Assembly (NCBI GenBank): GCA_003456175.1
Contig: DMPB01000109.1
Coordinates: 1,668 to 23,343 of the forward strand
DNA from: Chitinophagaceae bacterium
GTDB lineage: Bacteria; Bacteroidota; Bacteroidia; Chitinophagales; Chitinophagaceae
DNA length: 21,676 nucleotides
Direction: 5' to 3'
Shown here: in pieces, positions 7,916 through 14,603 of the stretch
Numbering within the stretch: position 1 is the stretch's first letter
How the letters are laid out: each line of letters begins with the position of its first letter
The notes under the pieces: model-generated
Databases searched by the model: none
What the model saw: the letters and a program-made list of their open reading frames with translations, nothing else
What the model was told of the DNA's origin: nothing
Position numbers and translations under genes: made by a program

Positions 7916-9049
7916 ATGAATACATTGGTGGCAACCCAATTGCAGCAAGCTGCTGCAACCGATTTTTTGCCTTTGCAAGGCACAGATTATGTTGAGTTTT
8001 ATGTTGGTAACGCTAAGCAGGCGGCACATTTCTATAGAACCGCTTTTGGATTTCAGGCTTTGGCTTATGCTGGTCCGGAAACAGGCGTGAAAGACAAAGC
8101 TAGCTATGCTATTCGGCAAAACAAACTCACGTTTGTATTCACCACAGCTTTGCGAACTGATAATGCTATTGCCGATCATGTATACAAGCATGGCGATGGA
8201 GTGAAGTTTCTTTCCTTACGCGTAAATGATGCTACTGATGCATGGCAGCAAACTACTAGTAGAGGTGCTAAAAGTTTCATGGAGCCTACTCGCTTGTCTG
8301 ATGCCGATGGTGAAGTTGTAATGAGTGGTATTCATACCTATGGCGATACCGTACACTTGTTTATCGAACGTAACAATTATAACGGTGCTTTTTTGCCTGG
8401 TTTTGTAGCTTGGAATACGCCATACTACAATCCGACTGAAACAGGTTTGTTATATGTAGATCATTGTGTGGGTAATGTTGGTTGGAACCAAATGAACCCA
8501 TGGGTTAAATTTTATGAAGAGGTGATGGGCTTCAGAAATATTTTGAGTTTCGATGATAACGATATTTCAACCGAATATTCTGCACTCATGAGTAAAGTGA
8601 TGAGTAATGGTAACGGTTATGTGAAGTTTCCAATCAACGAACCTGCAGAGGGGAAAAAGAAAAGTCAGGTAGAAGAGTACCTCGATTTTTATAATGGCGA
8701 AGGTGTACAGCACGTTGCATTGGCTACTAACAATATTATTGAAACAGTTACAGCTTTAAGAGATAGAGGTGTTGAATTCTTACGTGTACCTGGTAGCTAT
8801 TACGATACAGTATTAGATAGAGTAGGTACTATCGATGAAGATTTAGCGCCGCTTCGTGAATTAGGTATTTTAATTGACCGCGATGAAGAAGGTTACTTGT
8901 TGCAGATTTTTACCAAACCCGTAGAAGACAGACCAACACTTTTCTTCGAAATTATTCAGCGTAAAGGTGCGAAGAGCTTTGGTAAAGGCAACTTTAAAGC
9001 CTTGTTTGAAGCACTTGAAAGAGAGCAAGACTTAAGAGGTAATTTGTAA
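7916..9049 (+). CDS. hppD: 4-hydroxyphenylpyruvate dioxygenase
   Basis: Non-haem Fe(II) dioxygenase that turns 4-hydroxyphenylpyruvate into homogentisate in tyrosine catabolism. From ATG 7916 the protein has 377 residues; an in-frame TTG lies 6 bases upstream. It has two vicinal-oxygen-chelate halves. The iron ligands can be placed at H183 (YVDHCVGNV), H266 (VQHVALAT) and E345 (FFEIIQRKG). The end QRKGAKSFGKGNFKALFEA is the conserved C-terminal helix region that closes the active site. Length and motifs are those of a complete enzyme. No other tyrosine-pathway gene (for example homogentisate dioxygenase) is in the window, so it appears to stand alone, closed by a terminator. A near copy of the 14-mer with one inserted base lies at 8214-8228. 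Confidence 0.95.
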   Translation: MNTLVATQLQQAAATDFLPLQGTDYVEFYVGNAKQAAHFYRTAFGFQALAYAGPETGVKDKASYAIRQNKLTFVFTTALRTDNAIADHVYKHGDGVKFLSLRVNDATDAWQQTTSRGAKSFMEPTRLSDADGEVVMSGIHTYGDTVHLFIERNNYNGAFLPGFVAWNTPYYNPTETGLLYVDHCVGNVGWNQMNPWVKFYEEVMGFRNILSFDDNDISTEYSALMSKVMSNGNGYVKFPINEPAEGKKKSQVEEYLDFYNGEGVQHVALATNNIIETVTALRDRGVEFLRVPGSYYDTVLDRVGTIDEDLAPLRELGILIDRDEEGYLLQIFTKPVEDRPTLFFEIIQRKGAKSFGKGNFKALFEALEREQDLRGNL

Positions 9050-9072
9050 TACAGCTTATTTTATAGATTCGG

Positions 9073-9108
9073 AAAGAGCTCAATCAACATCATAATTGGG
9101 CTCTTTTT
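9073..9108 (+). terminator. Terminator after hppD
   Basis: AAAGAGCTCAAT (9073-9084) pairs with ATTGGGCTCTTT (9095-9106), 12 base pairs with one G-U, around a 10-base loop and followed by T residues. It starts 24 bases after the hppD stop. Confidence 0.85.
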
Positions 9109-9224
9109 CGTTCAAACTAGTAGCTCGTTACTCGATTTTTGAGGATGGAAGCTGTATTTTGGTCGCCATTATTGCTAACCTGAGAACGCCATCAACATTG
9201 TATACAAGCACAAGCTATTTCTTG

Positions 9225-10004
9225 ATGAAGCGTTTTGTAGTTCTGAAATTGCTCACTGCAGTGGTGTTATTGGCAATAGCATTTACCGTAAGGGCACAAA
9301 ATAATAGGATAAGCGACCATAATAAGATTGGTTGGATGGCAGGTTTTGTAACCTTTCAAGTACATCCGAAATGGGGCATACACAGCGAATATCAGTTCCG
9401 CCGAGCCGATTATTTTGAGCATTGGCAACAAAGCTTGTTACGGGTTGGTGTGAGCTATCAACTGGCTAAAGATGTGCTTGTGCGAATGGGGGGTGCTTAC
9501 GCAAATACTTACAACTACGGGGAAATTCCGATACAAGCTGCAGGCAAAACGTTTCCAGAGTTACGGGCTTTTCAAATGATACAGCTTACAGATAAAAAGG
9601 GTAGGTTAGACTTACACCATCGTTTTATGCTTGAACAACGGTGGGTTGGTGCTTACTCAAATGGAGCATTAACAAAGGCCGATAAAACGGTGTATACCAA
9701 CCGATTGCGGTATTTGTTTCGCATGCAGTTACCTTTATCTATTACGAAGGCAACAGGCAAGCAATGGTATGCTGCAACTTTTGATGAGGTTTTAATTGGG
9801 TTTGGTAAGAACGTGAATAATAATGTGTTCGACCAAAACCGTTTTGGTATCATAGCTGGCTGTAAGTTCAGTTCAACACTAAGAATTGAAGGAGGGTATT
9901 TTAATCAAATAGCACAACTCGGACGAAGTGTTAATTCGCAACAAGTATTTCAATACAATCAGGGTTTTATCGTTAATACATTTATCAACATTCAAACGTA
10001 CTAA
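9225..10004 (+). CDS. DUF2490 family outer-membrane-type protein
   Basis: A 259-residue secreted protein. From ATG 9225 it begins MKRFVVLKLLTAVVLLAIAF, a signal peptide with likely cleavage after the TVRA at 21-24. The frame is open upstream to 9096, but those residues are unlike a protein start. The mature part has many short alternating hydrophobic/aromatic strands (WGIHSEYQFRRADYF, LHHRFMLEQRW, TNRLRYLFRMQLPL) and ends in aromatic/polar strands, as expected for an outer-membrane beta-barrel. GWMAGFVTFQVHPKWGIHSE and LEQRW are typical of DUF2490, whose function is unknown. The exact 14-mer at 9280-9293 encodes F-T-V-R at the end of the signal peptide. The L,D-transpeptidase gene follows 69 bases later. 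Confidence 0.8.
   Translation: MKRFVVLKLLTAVVLLAIAFTVRAQNNRISDHNKIGWMAGFVTFQVHPKWGIHSEYQFRRADYFEHWQQSLLRVGVSYQLAKDVLVRMGGAYANTYNYGEIPIQAAGKTFPELRAFQMIQLTDKKGRLDLHHRFMLEQRWVGAYSNGALTKADKTVYTNRLRYLFRMQLPLSITKATGKQWYAATFDEVLIGFGKNVNNNVFDQNRFGIIAGCKFSSTLRIEGGYFNQIAQLGRSVNSQQVFQYNQGFIVNTFINIQTY
9280..9293 (-). repeat. Dispersed 14-mer, exact copy in DUF2490 gene
   Basis: An exact CATTTACCGTAAGG on the + strand, read TTT ACC GTA AGG (F-T-V-R) at the end of the signal peptide, a region free to vary. Confidence 0.9.
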
Positions 10005-10073
10005 TGCGTTGTAGTGTTGTAATGGTTGTGCACCAGTGTTCAACGAAATGTGTTATCGCTTAACTTAGCTGTT

Positions 10074-10835
10074 ATGATGCGCTTGGTATTGCTGTATTTA
10101 TGTTTACTTATTGGCGGGCAGGCTACCCTTGCTCAAGGCAATTTTGTCGACTGGCAAAAGTCGTTCCCAAGAGTAATGAATGCGATTAAGCTCAAAGAAG
10201 ATACTTTAAAAAAGCAGTTCGAGAAAAGCGAATTAGCGTGGCCTCCACAACAATTATATATACGAAGTTTTAAATATGATAGTCAGTTAGAAGTTTGGGT
10301 ACGTAACAGTGAAAACACACCTTTCAAACTTTTTAAAACCTATAAGGTTTGTGCTATGGCGGGCCAGTTAGGTCCTAAACGTATTGAAGGCGATTATCAG
10401 GTGCCTGAGGGTTTTTATTACATCAACGAGTTTAACCCACGTAGTAGTTTCCATTTAAGTTTAGGTATTAACTATCCGAATGCATCCGACAAATTATTGA
10501 GTGATTCTGCAAAGCCCGGTGGCGATATTTATATTCACGGTAGTTGCATTACAACGGGTTGTATTCCTATCACCGATGTACAAATGGAAGAGTTGTACAT
10601 ACTTGCGATGCATGCTAAAAATGCTGGGCAAGATTTTATTCCGGTACATATTTTTCCGATACGGTATAACAATCCGAAAAGCATTGCTTACCTAACTAAA
10701 ATAATTGATGGTGATACGGAGTTACAACAGTTTGCCAACCGATTGAAAAAGGCGTACGATTACTTTGAACAGCATCAGCAATTACCTACCATTGTAGTGA
10801 ATAAGTTGGGTCAATACATTGTAGTAGGTAAGTAG
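10074..10835 (+). CDS. YafK-type L,D-transpeptidase (YkuD fold), secreted
   Basis: A 253-residue exported protein from ATG 10074 (a second ATG follows directly). It has a signal peptide (MMRLVLLYLCLLIGGQATLAQ) and a YkuD-type catalytic domain. The active-site motif is IHGSCITTGC, with H155 and the nucleophile C163. This spacing matches the E. coli YafK/DpaA branch more than the classical ErfK/YbiS branch, which has a longer gap between HG and SxGC. Upstream family residues are visible in KTYKVCAMAGQLGPKRIEGD and PEGFYYINEF. YkuD enzymes form or cleave L,D-linked peptidoglycan crosslinks or protein-peptidoglycan links in the periplasm. Which reaction this one performs cannot be told from the sequence. 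The preceding DUF2490 gene may share its transcript. Confidence 0.88.
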   Translation: MMRLVLLYLCLLIGGQATLAQGNFVDWQKSFPRVMNAIKLKEDTLKKQFEKSELAWPPQQLYIRSFKYDSQLEVWVRNSENTPFKLFKTYKVCAMAGQLGPKRIEGDYQVPEGFYYINEFNPRSSFHLSLGINYPNASDKLLSDSAKPGGDIYIHGSCITTGCIPITDVQMEELYILAMHAKNAGQDFIPVHIFPIRYNNPKSIAYLTKIIDGDTELQQFANRLKKAYDYFEQHQQLPTIVVNKLGQYIVVGK

Positions 10836-10936
10836 GCGTTGGTAACCAGCTGAAGTACTACTATTTGGCATTAGTTGCGTCGCACACTTCAACTTTTTGT
10901 TTGCTATGATGGCTAGCTATTTACAAAATGTATTCA

Positions 10937-10950
10937 CATTTACCGTAAGG
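10937..10950 (-). repeat. Dispersed 14-mer, exact copy between convergent genes
   Basis: An exact CATTTACCGTAAGG on the + strand, ending 2 bases before the stop of the convergent membrane-protein gene and about 100 bases after the L,D-transpeptidase. I see no good terminator hairpin in this 117-bp gap. Confidence 0.9.
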
Positions 10951-10952
10951 TA

Positions 10953-11549
10953 CTAATAGGCATCTATTAAATCCCAACGCTTTCTGAGAATTTTGTATAG
11001 CACTTTTACTATTCGTAACGCTACATAAGCAACGATAATGCCGCCAATAATTCCACCGAAAATAGCAATGAGTAAACTTGTTCCATTTGCGATAATGTTA
11101 GGTAGCAGCAAGGCCATTAGTAGAATAGAACCGAAGCCCGTAATACCGCCTATAATGCTCGATAGAATATAGATAAAGGTGTTGATGCCAATGCTGTTGG
11201 CATTACGCAAGAATGCTACAAATACAACAGTAGAAACAGCTTTAACGAATACCAAACACCCACCAATAATTAATAGCAGCGTTGTAATTGTAAGGCCAAC
11301 GATAAAAGCACCTACAGCACCGCCGGCAAAAATGGTAGCAACATGTGCTATCAGCGAATTAAATTCTGCATCAAATGTCTCGTCGAAGTTTTCGTTAGTG
11401 TTGGTGCTTGTATCAATGGCACTAGCCAGAGAATCGGCATATTGTGCTATGCCTGGCATACACAACAGTAGTAGTAAAACAATTAGTACGGCTATTGAGC
11501 TTCTCACAAAAAGGGGCTTGTAACCAAATATAACATTTACATTAAACAA
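10953..11549 (-). CDS. Unknown glycine-rich inner-membrane protein
   Basis: A 198-residue protein that I do not recognise. Hydrophobic segments lie near residues 17-36, 72-112 (one or two spans), 122-150 and 157-182. The first may be a signal peptide, since it is followed by AQ. An acidic, polar stretch (TSTNTNENFDETFDAEFN, 47-64) separates it from the rest. The later spans are rich in Gly and Ile (FGGIIGGIIVAYVALRI). The C-terminal tail is basic (KILRKRWDLIDAY), which places it in the cytoplasm by the positive-inside rule. It is divergent from the paiB-like gene, with only 37 bases between the two starts, so the promoters must overlap. No catalytic motif is visible. Confidence 0.7.
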   Translation of the reverse strand: MFNVNVIFGYKPLFVRSSIAVLIVLLLLLCMPGIAQYADSLASAIDTSTNTNENFDETFDAEFNSLIAHVATIFAGGAVGAFIVGLTITTLLLIIGGCLVFVKAVSTVVFVAFLRNANSIGINTFIYILSSIIGGITGFGSILLMALLLPNIIANGTSLLIAIFGGIIGGIIVAYVALRIVKVLYKILRKRWDLIDAY

Positions 11550-11586
11550 TTCTGGTTACTTCGTACGATTTTAATAATTTAAGTGC

Positions 11587-12195
11587 ATGTACGATATTCC
11601 TTATTTCAAAGCAAAATCTGCCGACGATGTTTGGCAATTTATTCAAGAGCAATCGTTTGCAACACTTATAGTGCCAAATGGTAGTCAATTACCGGCCATC
11701 ACGCATCTTCCATTCATGGTATACCAAAGAGCTGGGAAGTGGTTGTTGAGTGGTCATGTAATGCGAAAAACAACACATGAAATAGCTATGCAACAAGCCA
11801 AAGAAGTAGTATGTGTATTTCAAGGGCCACATGCATATGTGAGTGCTCAACATTATGAACAGCCGAATACTGCAAGTACTTGGAACTACATGACTGCTCA
11901 TGTATTTGGTACCGTTCATTGGCTAGATGATGATGGATTATTAAGCTTACTCAAAGCCACTACTACAAGGTTTGAAGGAAGTGTTAGTGGTTCTCAAGTA
12001 GGCGATATGCAGCCAGCATATGTACAGCAACATATGAAAGCTATTGTTGGCTTTGAAATTGAAGTTTCAAAAGTAGAACACGTTTTTAAACTAAGTCAAA
12101 ACAAATCGTATGAAGAACGTACGCGTATTATACAAGCATTACAAGCTACTACCGAAACAATTACTATGGCTAAAGCGATGGAACGCTATGTATAA
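11587..12195 (+). CDS. PaiB-like FMN-binding split-barrel protein
   Basis: A 202-residue cytoplasmic protein of the PaiB family, annotated in Bacillus as a negative regulator of sporulation and protease genes, with an FMN-binding split-barrel fold. Matching stretches are MYDIPYFKAKSADDVWQFI at the start, THLPFM, LSGHVMRKTTHEI, VVCVFQGPHAYVS, TWNYMTAHVFG and the C-terminal IVGFEIEV with KLSQNKS. No DNA-binding helix-turn-helix is evident, so a flavin-enzyme or flavin-sensor role is as likely as direct regulation. Its stop overlaps the start of the phosphodiesterase gene by 8 bases, which implies coupled translation. Its start faces the divergent membrane-protein gene. Confidence 0.88.
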   Translation: MYDIPYFKAKSADDVWQFIQEQSFATLIVPNGSQLPAITHLPFMVYQRAGKWLLSGHVMRKTTHEIAMQQAKEVVCVFQGPHAYVSAQHYEQPNTASTWNYMTAHVFGTVHWLDDDGLLSLLKATTTRFEGSVSGSQVGDMQPAYVQQHMKAIVGFEIEVSKVEHVFKLSQNKSYEERTRIIQALQATTETITMAKAMERYV

Positions 12196-13057
12196 ATTCG
12201 TATATATTATTATATTCATATTTTTAAATGGTATGGCAACTGCGCAAGTTATAGATAAGCAAGGCCATAGAGGCTGTAGGGGTTTAATGCCTGAGAATAC
12301 TATTGTTGCAATGTTAAAGGCCATTGATTTGAATTGTACTACATTAGAACTTGATGTAGTGCTAAGTGCCGATGGTAAAGTGGTAGTAAGTCATGAAGCC
12401 TTCATGAATCATGAAATAGCTACAAAGCCTAATGGCGAACCTGTAACAGCAGGCGAAGCAGCTATGTTGAATTTGTATAGAATGCCTTACGGCCAAATAA
12501 GAAGCTTTGATGTTGGTATGCGACCACATCCTAGGTTTCCGAAACAATTGAAAACGGCGGCGTTTAAGCCTACTTTAGATACACTGATTCAAACTTGCGA
12601 TGCATATGCCAAGCAGCAAGGTAAGCCATTGCCAAAGTATAATATTGAAATTAAAAGCTTAATCGAAACCGATGGTGTGTATCATCCTACACCTGCTGTT
12701 TTTTGCGAGCAAGTAGTTGCATTGCTTGCAACACTTAATGTTCAAAATCGTTATAACATTCAAAGTTTTGATGTTCGTGTATTACAATATTTACGTAAGT
12801 ATTATCCGTCAATACCATTAGCATATTTAATTGAACCAGACGAGCCTGCTGCTTATGAAACTTTAATACAATCACTTGGCTTTACACCAGAAATATTGAG
12901 TCCCCACTATAGTAAAGTTACCCCAGCACTTATCGCAATGGCGAAACAATATCGTATGAAAGTAATTCCGTGGACAGTCAACGATTTAGCTACTATACAG
13001 CAATTAATACAACTTGGCGTAGATGGAATTATAACAGATTATCCTAATTTATTTTAA
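12188..13057 (+). CDS. Secreted glycerophosphodiester phosphodiesterase
   Basis: GDPD-family TIM-barrel enzyme that hydrolyses glycerophosphodiesters to glycerol-3-phosphate and an alcohol. I start it at ATG 12188, giving 289 residues with a signal peptide (MYKFVYIIIFIFLNGMATAQ). An earlier in-frame start at 12110 would add residues that lie wholly inside the upstream gene. Catalytic and metal residues fit the family: H27 and R28 in GHRGCRG, PENT at 35-38, E54 and D56 in LELDV, H69 in SHE. The C-terminal end carries WTVND and GVDGIITDYP. Export predicts a periplasmic or outer-surface enzyme that salvages phospholipid head groups. It overlaps the paiB-like gene by 8 bases. A loose 14-mer relative with an inserted base is at 12485-12499. 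Confidence 0.92.
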   Translation: MYKFVYIIIFIFLNGMATAQVIDKQGHRGCRGLMPENTIVAMLKAIDLNCTTLELDVVLSADGKVVVSHEAFMNHEIATKPNGEPVTAGEAAMLNLYRMPYGQIRSFDVGMRPHPRFPKQLKTAAFKPTLDTLIQTCDAYAKQQGKPLPKYNIEIKSLIETDGVYHPTPAVFCEQVVALLATLNVQNRYNIQSFDVRVLQYLRKYYPSIPLAYLIEPDEPAAYETLIQSLGFTPEILSPHYSKVTPALIAMAKQYRMKVIPWTVNDLATIQQLIQLGVDGIITDYPNLF

Positions 13058-13076
13058 GCGTTTTTACTGCTTAAAA
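13052..13076 (+). terminator. Weak hairpin at the GDPD stop
   Basis: TTTTAAGC (13052-13059) pairs with GCTTAAAA (13069-13076) around a 9-base loop that overlaps the stop codon. It is AT-rich and lacks a strong GC core, so termination here is uncertain. Confidence 0.4.
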
Positions 13077-13102
13077 CTATTTGTTAGCATGACCTTCATC
13101 AG

Positions 13103-13132
13103 TTGAAACACATATGAATAATCAGAATTTTG
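13103..13132 (+). promoter_or_regulatory. Probable promoter of the CoA-transferase gene
   Basis: TTG (13103-13105), 19 bases, then GAATTTTG (13125-13132), which matches TAnnTTTG in 7 of 8 positions. The spacing fits Bacteroidota primary-sigma promoters. The box ends 18 bases before the ATG at 13151, giving a short leader. Confidence 0.55.
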
Positions 13133-13150
13133 TACAGTAAATCACCAATC

Positions 13151-14443
13151 ATGTCTCTCGAACCCATTCATTATGTAAGTGCCGAAGTTGCATTGCAAAG
13201 TGTGCAAAGCAACCATCGAATATTTGTACATGGCAGTGCCTGTACACCGTTGTACTTAATGCGAAAACTTGCTGAACAATCTTATCGTTTAAAAGATGTT
13301 GAACTTGTATTTATAACCGTACAAGGTGATATTGAAGTGCATAAACCAGAATACGCCGATTCATTTCATATCAACTGTATGTTCGTTTCTGCTGGTGTGC
13401 GTGAAGCGGTGAATGCCGGAAGAGCAGATTTTATTCCCGTTTTTTTGAGCGATATACCCGACTTGTTCAATAAAAAAATTCTAACGCTCGATGTTGCTTT
13501 AGTACAAGTGTCGCCGCCCGATAAACATGGCTATTGCTCTCTAGGCGTATCGGTAGATATTGCACGTTCGGCTGTACGTAATGCCAATATTGTTATTGCT
13601 CAGGTGAATCCTAATATTCCACGAACACATGGCGACGGATTGGTGCACATGAGTAAGTTCACACACATGGTCTATCACGAAGAATTACTACCCGAAGTAA
13701 ACTATGGCGAAAAAGTTGCCGCTGCCGAGTTGGCCATTGGTCGCAATGTTGCTGCACTAATTGAAAATGGTAGTACGCTTCAAATGGGTATTGGTACAAT
13801 ACCCGATGCCGTATTACAATCGTTGTATGGACATAAAGATTTAGGTGTACATACCGAAATGTGTAGTGATGGTATTATCGATTTGTTTGAAAAAGATATC
13901 ATCAACAATAGTAAGAAACGTATTCACCCCAATAAAACAGTTACAGGCTTTGCTTTTGGCACTAAACGTTTGTACGATTATGTGAATGATAATCCTGCCT
14001 TTGCATTTTTAGATATCGATTATGTGAACGATCCACATGTAATTCGTCGTAACCCGAAAGTGGTGGCAATTAACAGTGCCATTGAAGTTGATTTAACAGG
14101 TCAAGTATGTGCCGATAGTATTGGTAGCATTCAGTTTAGTGGCATTGGCGGACAAATGGATTTTATGCGAGGTGCTGCATTAAGCGAAGGTGGTAAGCCC
14201 ATTATAGCACTTACAAGTCGTACCAACAAAGGTGTGCCTCGTATTGTGCCAGCCTTAAAGCAATTTGCAGGTGTGGTTACTACAAGAGGTCACGTACACT
14301 ATGTGGTAACAGAGTTTGGTGTAGCATATCTCTACGGAAAAAATTTACGGCAACGTGCAAAGGCTCTCATCAGTATTGCTCACCCCGACGATCGTGAAAT
14401 GTTAGAACGGGCTTGCTTTGAGCGTTTCAAAATATTTCAATAA
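13151..14443 (+). CDS. Acetyl-CoA hydrolase / 4-hydroxybutyrate-type CoA transferase
   Basis: Cytoplasmic family-I type CoA transferase of 430 residues (MSLEPIHYVSAEVALQSVQ from ATG 13151). The frame is open to 13130, but that upstream part overlaps the promoter. Family stretches are IFVHGSACTP, VSPPDKHGYCSLGVSVD, MGIGTIPDAVL, HTEMCSDGIIDL, NSAIEVDLTGQV (which should hold the catalytic glutamate), and VTTRGHVHYVVTEFGVAYLYGK near the end. Such enzymes move CoA between acetyl-CoA and acids such as butyrate, 4-hydroxybutyrate, succinate or propionate; the substrate cannot be fixed from the sequence. It is a single-gene unit with its own promoter and terminator, so it is not tied to a fermentation operon here. 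Confidence 0.88.
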   Translation: MSLEPIHYVSAEVALQSVQSNHRIFVHGSACTPLYLMRKLAEQSYRLKDVELVFITVQGDIEVHKPEYADSFHINCMFVSAGVREAVNAGRADFIPVFLSDIPDLFNKKILTLDVALVQVSPPDKHGYCSLGVSVDIARSAVRNANIVIAQVNPNIPRTHGDGLVHMSKFTHMVYHEELLPEVNYGEKVAAAELAIGRNVAALIENGSTLQMGIGTIPDAVLQSLYGHKDLGVHTEMCSDGIIDLFEKDIINNSKKRIHPNKTVTGFAFGTKRLYDYVNDNPAFAFLDIDYVNDPHVIRRNPKVVAINSAIEVDLTGQVCADSIGSIQFSGIGGQMDFMRGAALSEGGKPIIALTSRTNKGVPRIVPALKQFAGVVTTRGHVHYVVTEFGVAYLYGKNLRQRAKALISIAHPDDREMLERACFERFKIFQ

Positions 14444-14471
14444 TTACTATTCAATATCTTGTTTAAAAACA

Positions 14472-14503
14472 GCCTTGTAACTTTCATAGTGCAAGGCATT
14501 TTT
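14472..14503 (+). terminator. Terminator after the CoA-transferase gene
   Basis: GCCTTG (14472-14477) pairs with CAAGGC (14492-14497), with a possible extension ACT/AGT and a small bulge, followed by ATTTTTATTTT. It lies 28 bases after the stop. Confidence 0.65.
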
Positions 14504-14541
14504 ATTTTCGGTCAAACTATTTGGTTTTACTGCATATACTA

Positions 14542-14555
14542 CCTTACGGTAAATG
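14542..14555 (+). repeat. Dispersed 14-mer, exact copy upstream of the S9 peptidase
   Basis: An exact CCTTACGGTAAATG ending 48 bases before the preferred start of the S9 peptidase. Its terminal ATG happens to be in frame with that gene, but it is probably not the start. Confidence 0.9.
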
Positions 14556-14603
14556 AACGACTACTTTGAAAGTAATACTTTAGTAGCCATAAACTTTTAT
14601 GGT

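Noticed and set aside
11179-11523. Open frame of 114 codons on the + strand
   Set aside because: Antisense shadow of the membrane-protein gene; the opposite strand has coherent membrane segments.
12110-12187. Earlier start for the phosphodiesterase
   Set aside because: The added residues lie entirely within the upstream gene and hide the signal peptide that starts at 12188.
14553-14603. ATG inside the 14-mer as start of the S9 peptidase
   Set aside because: It would add 17 polar residues in front of a clean signal peptide that begins at ATG 14604. The in-frame ATG is a coincidence of the repeat.
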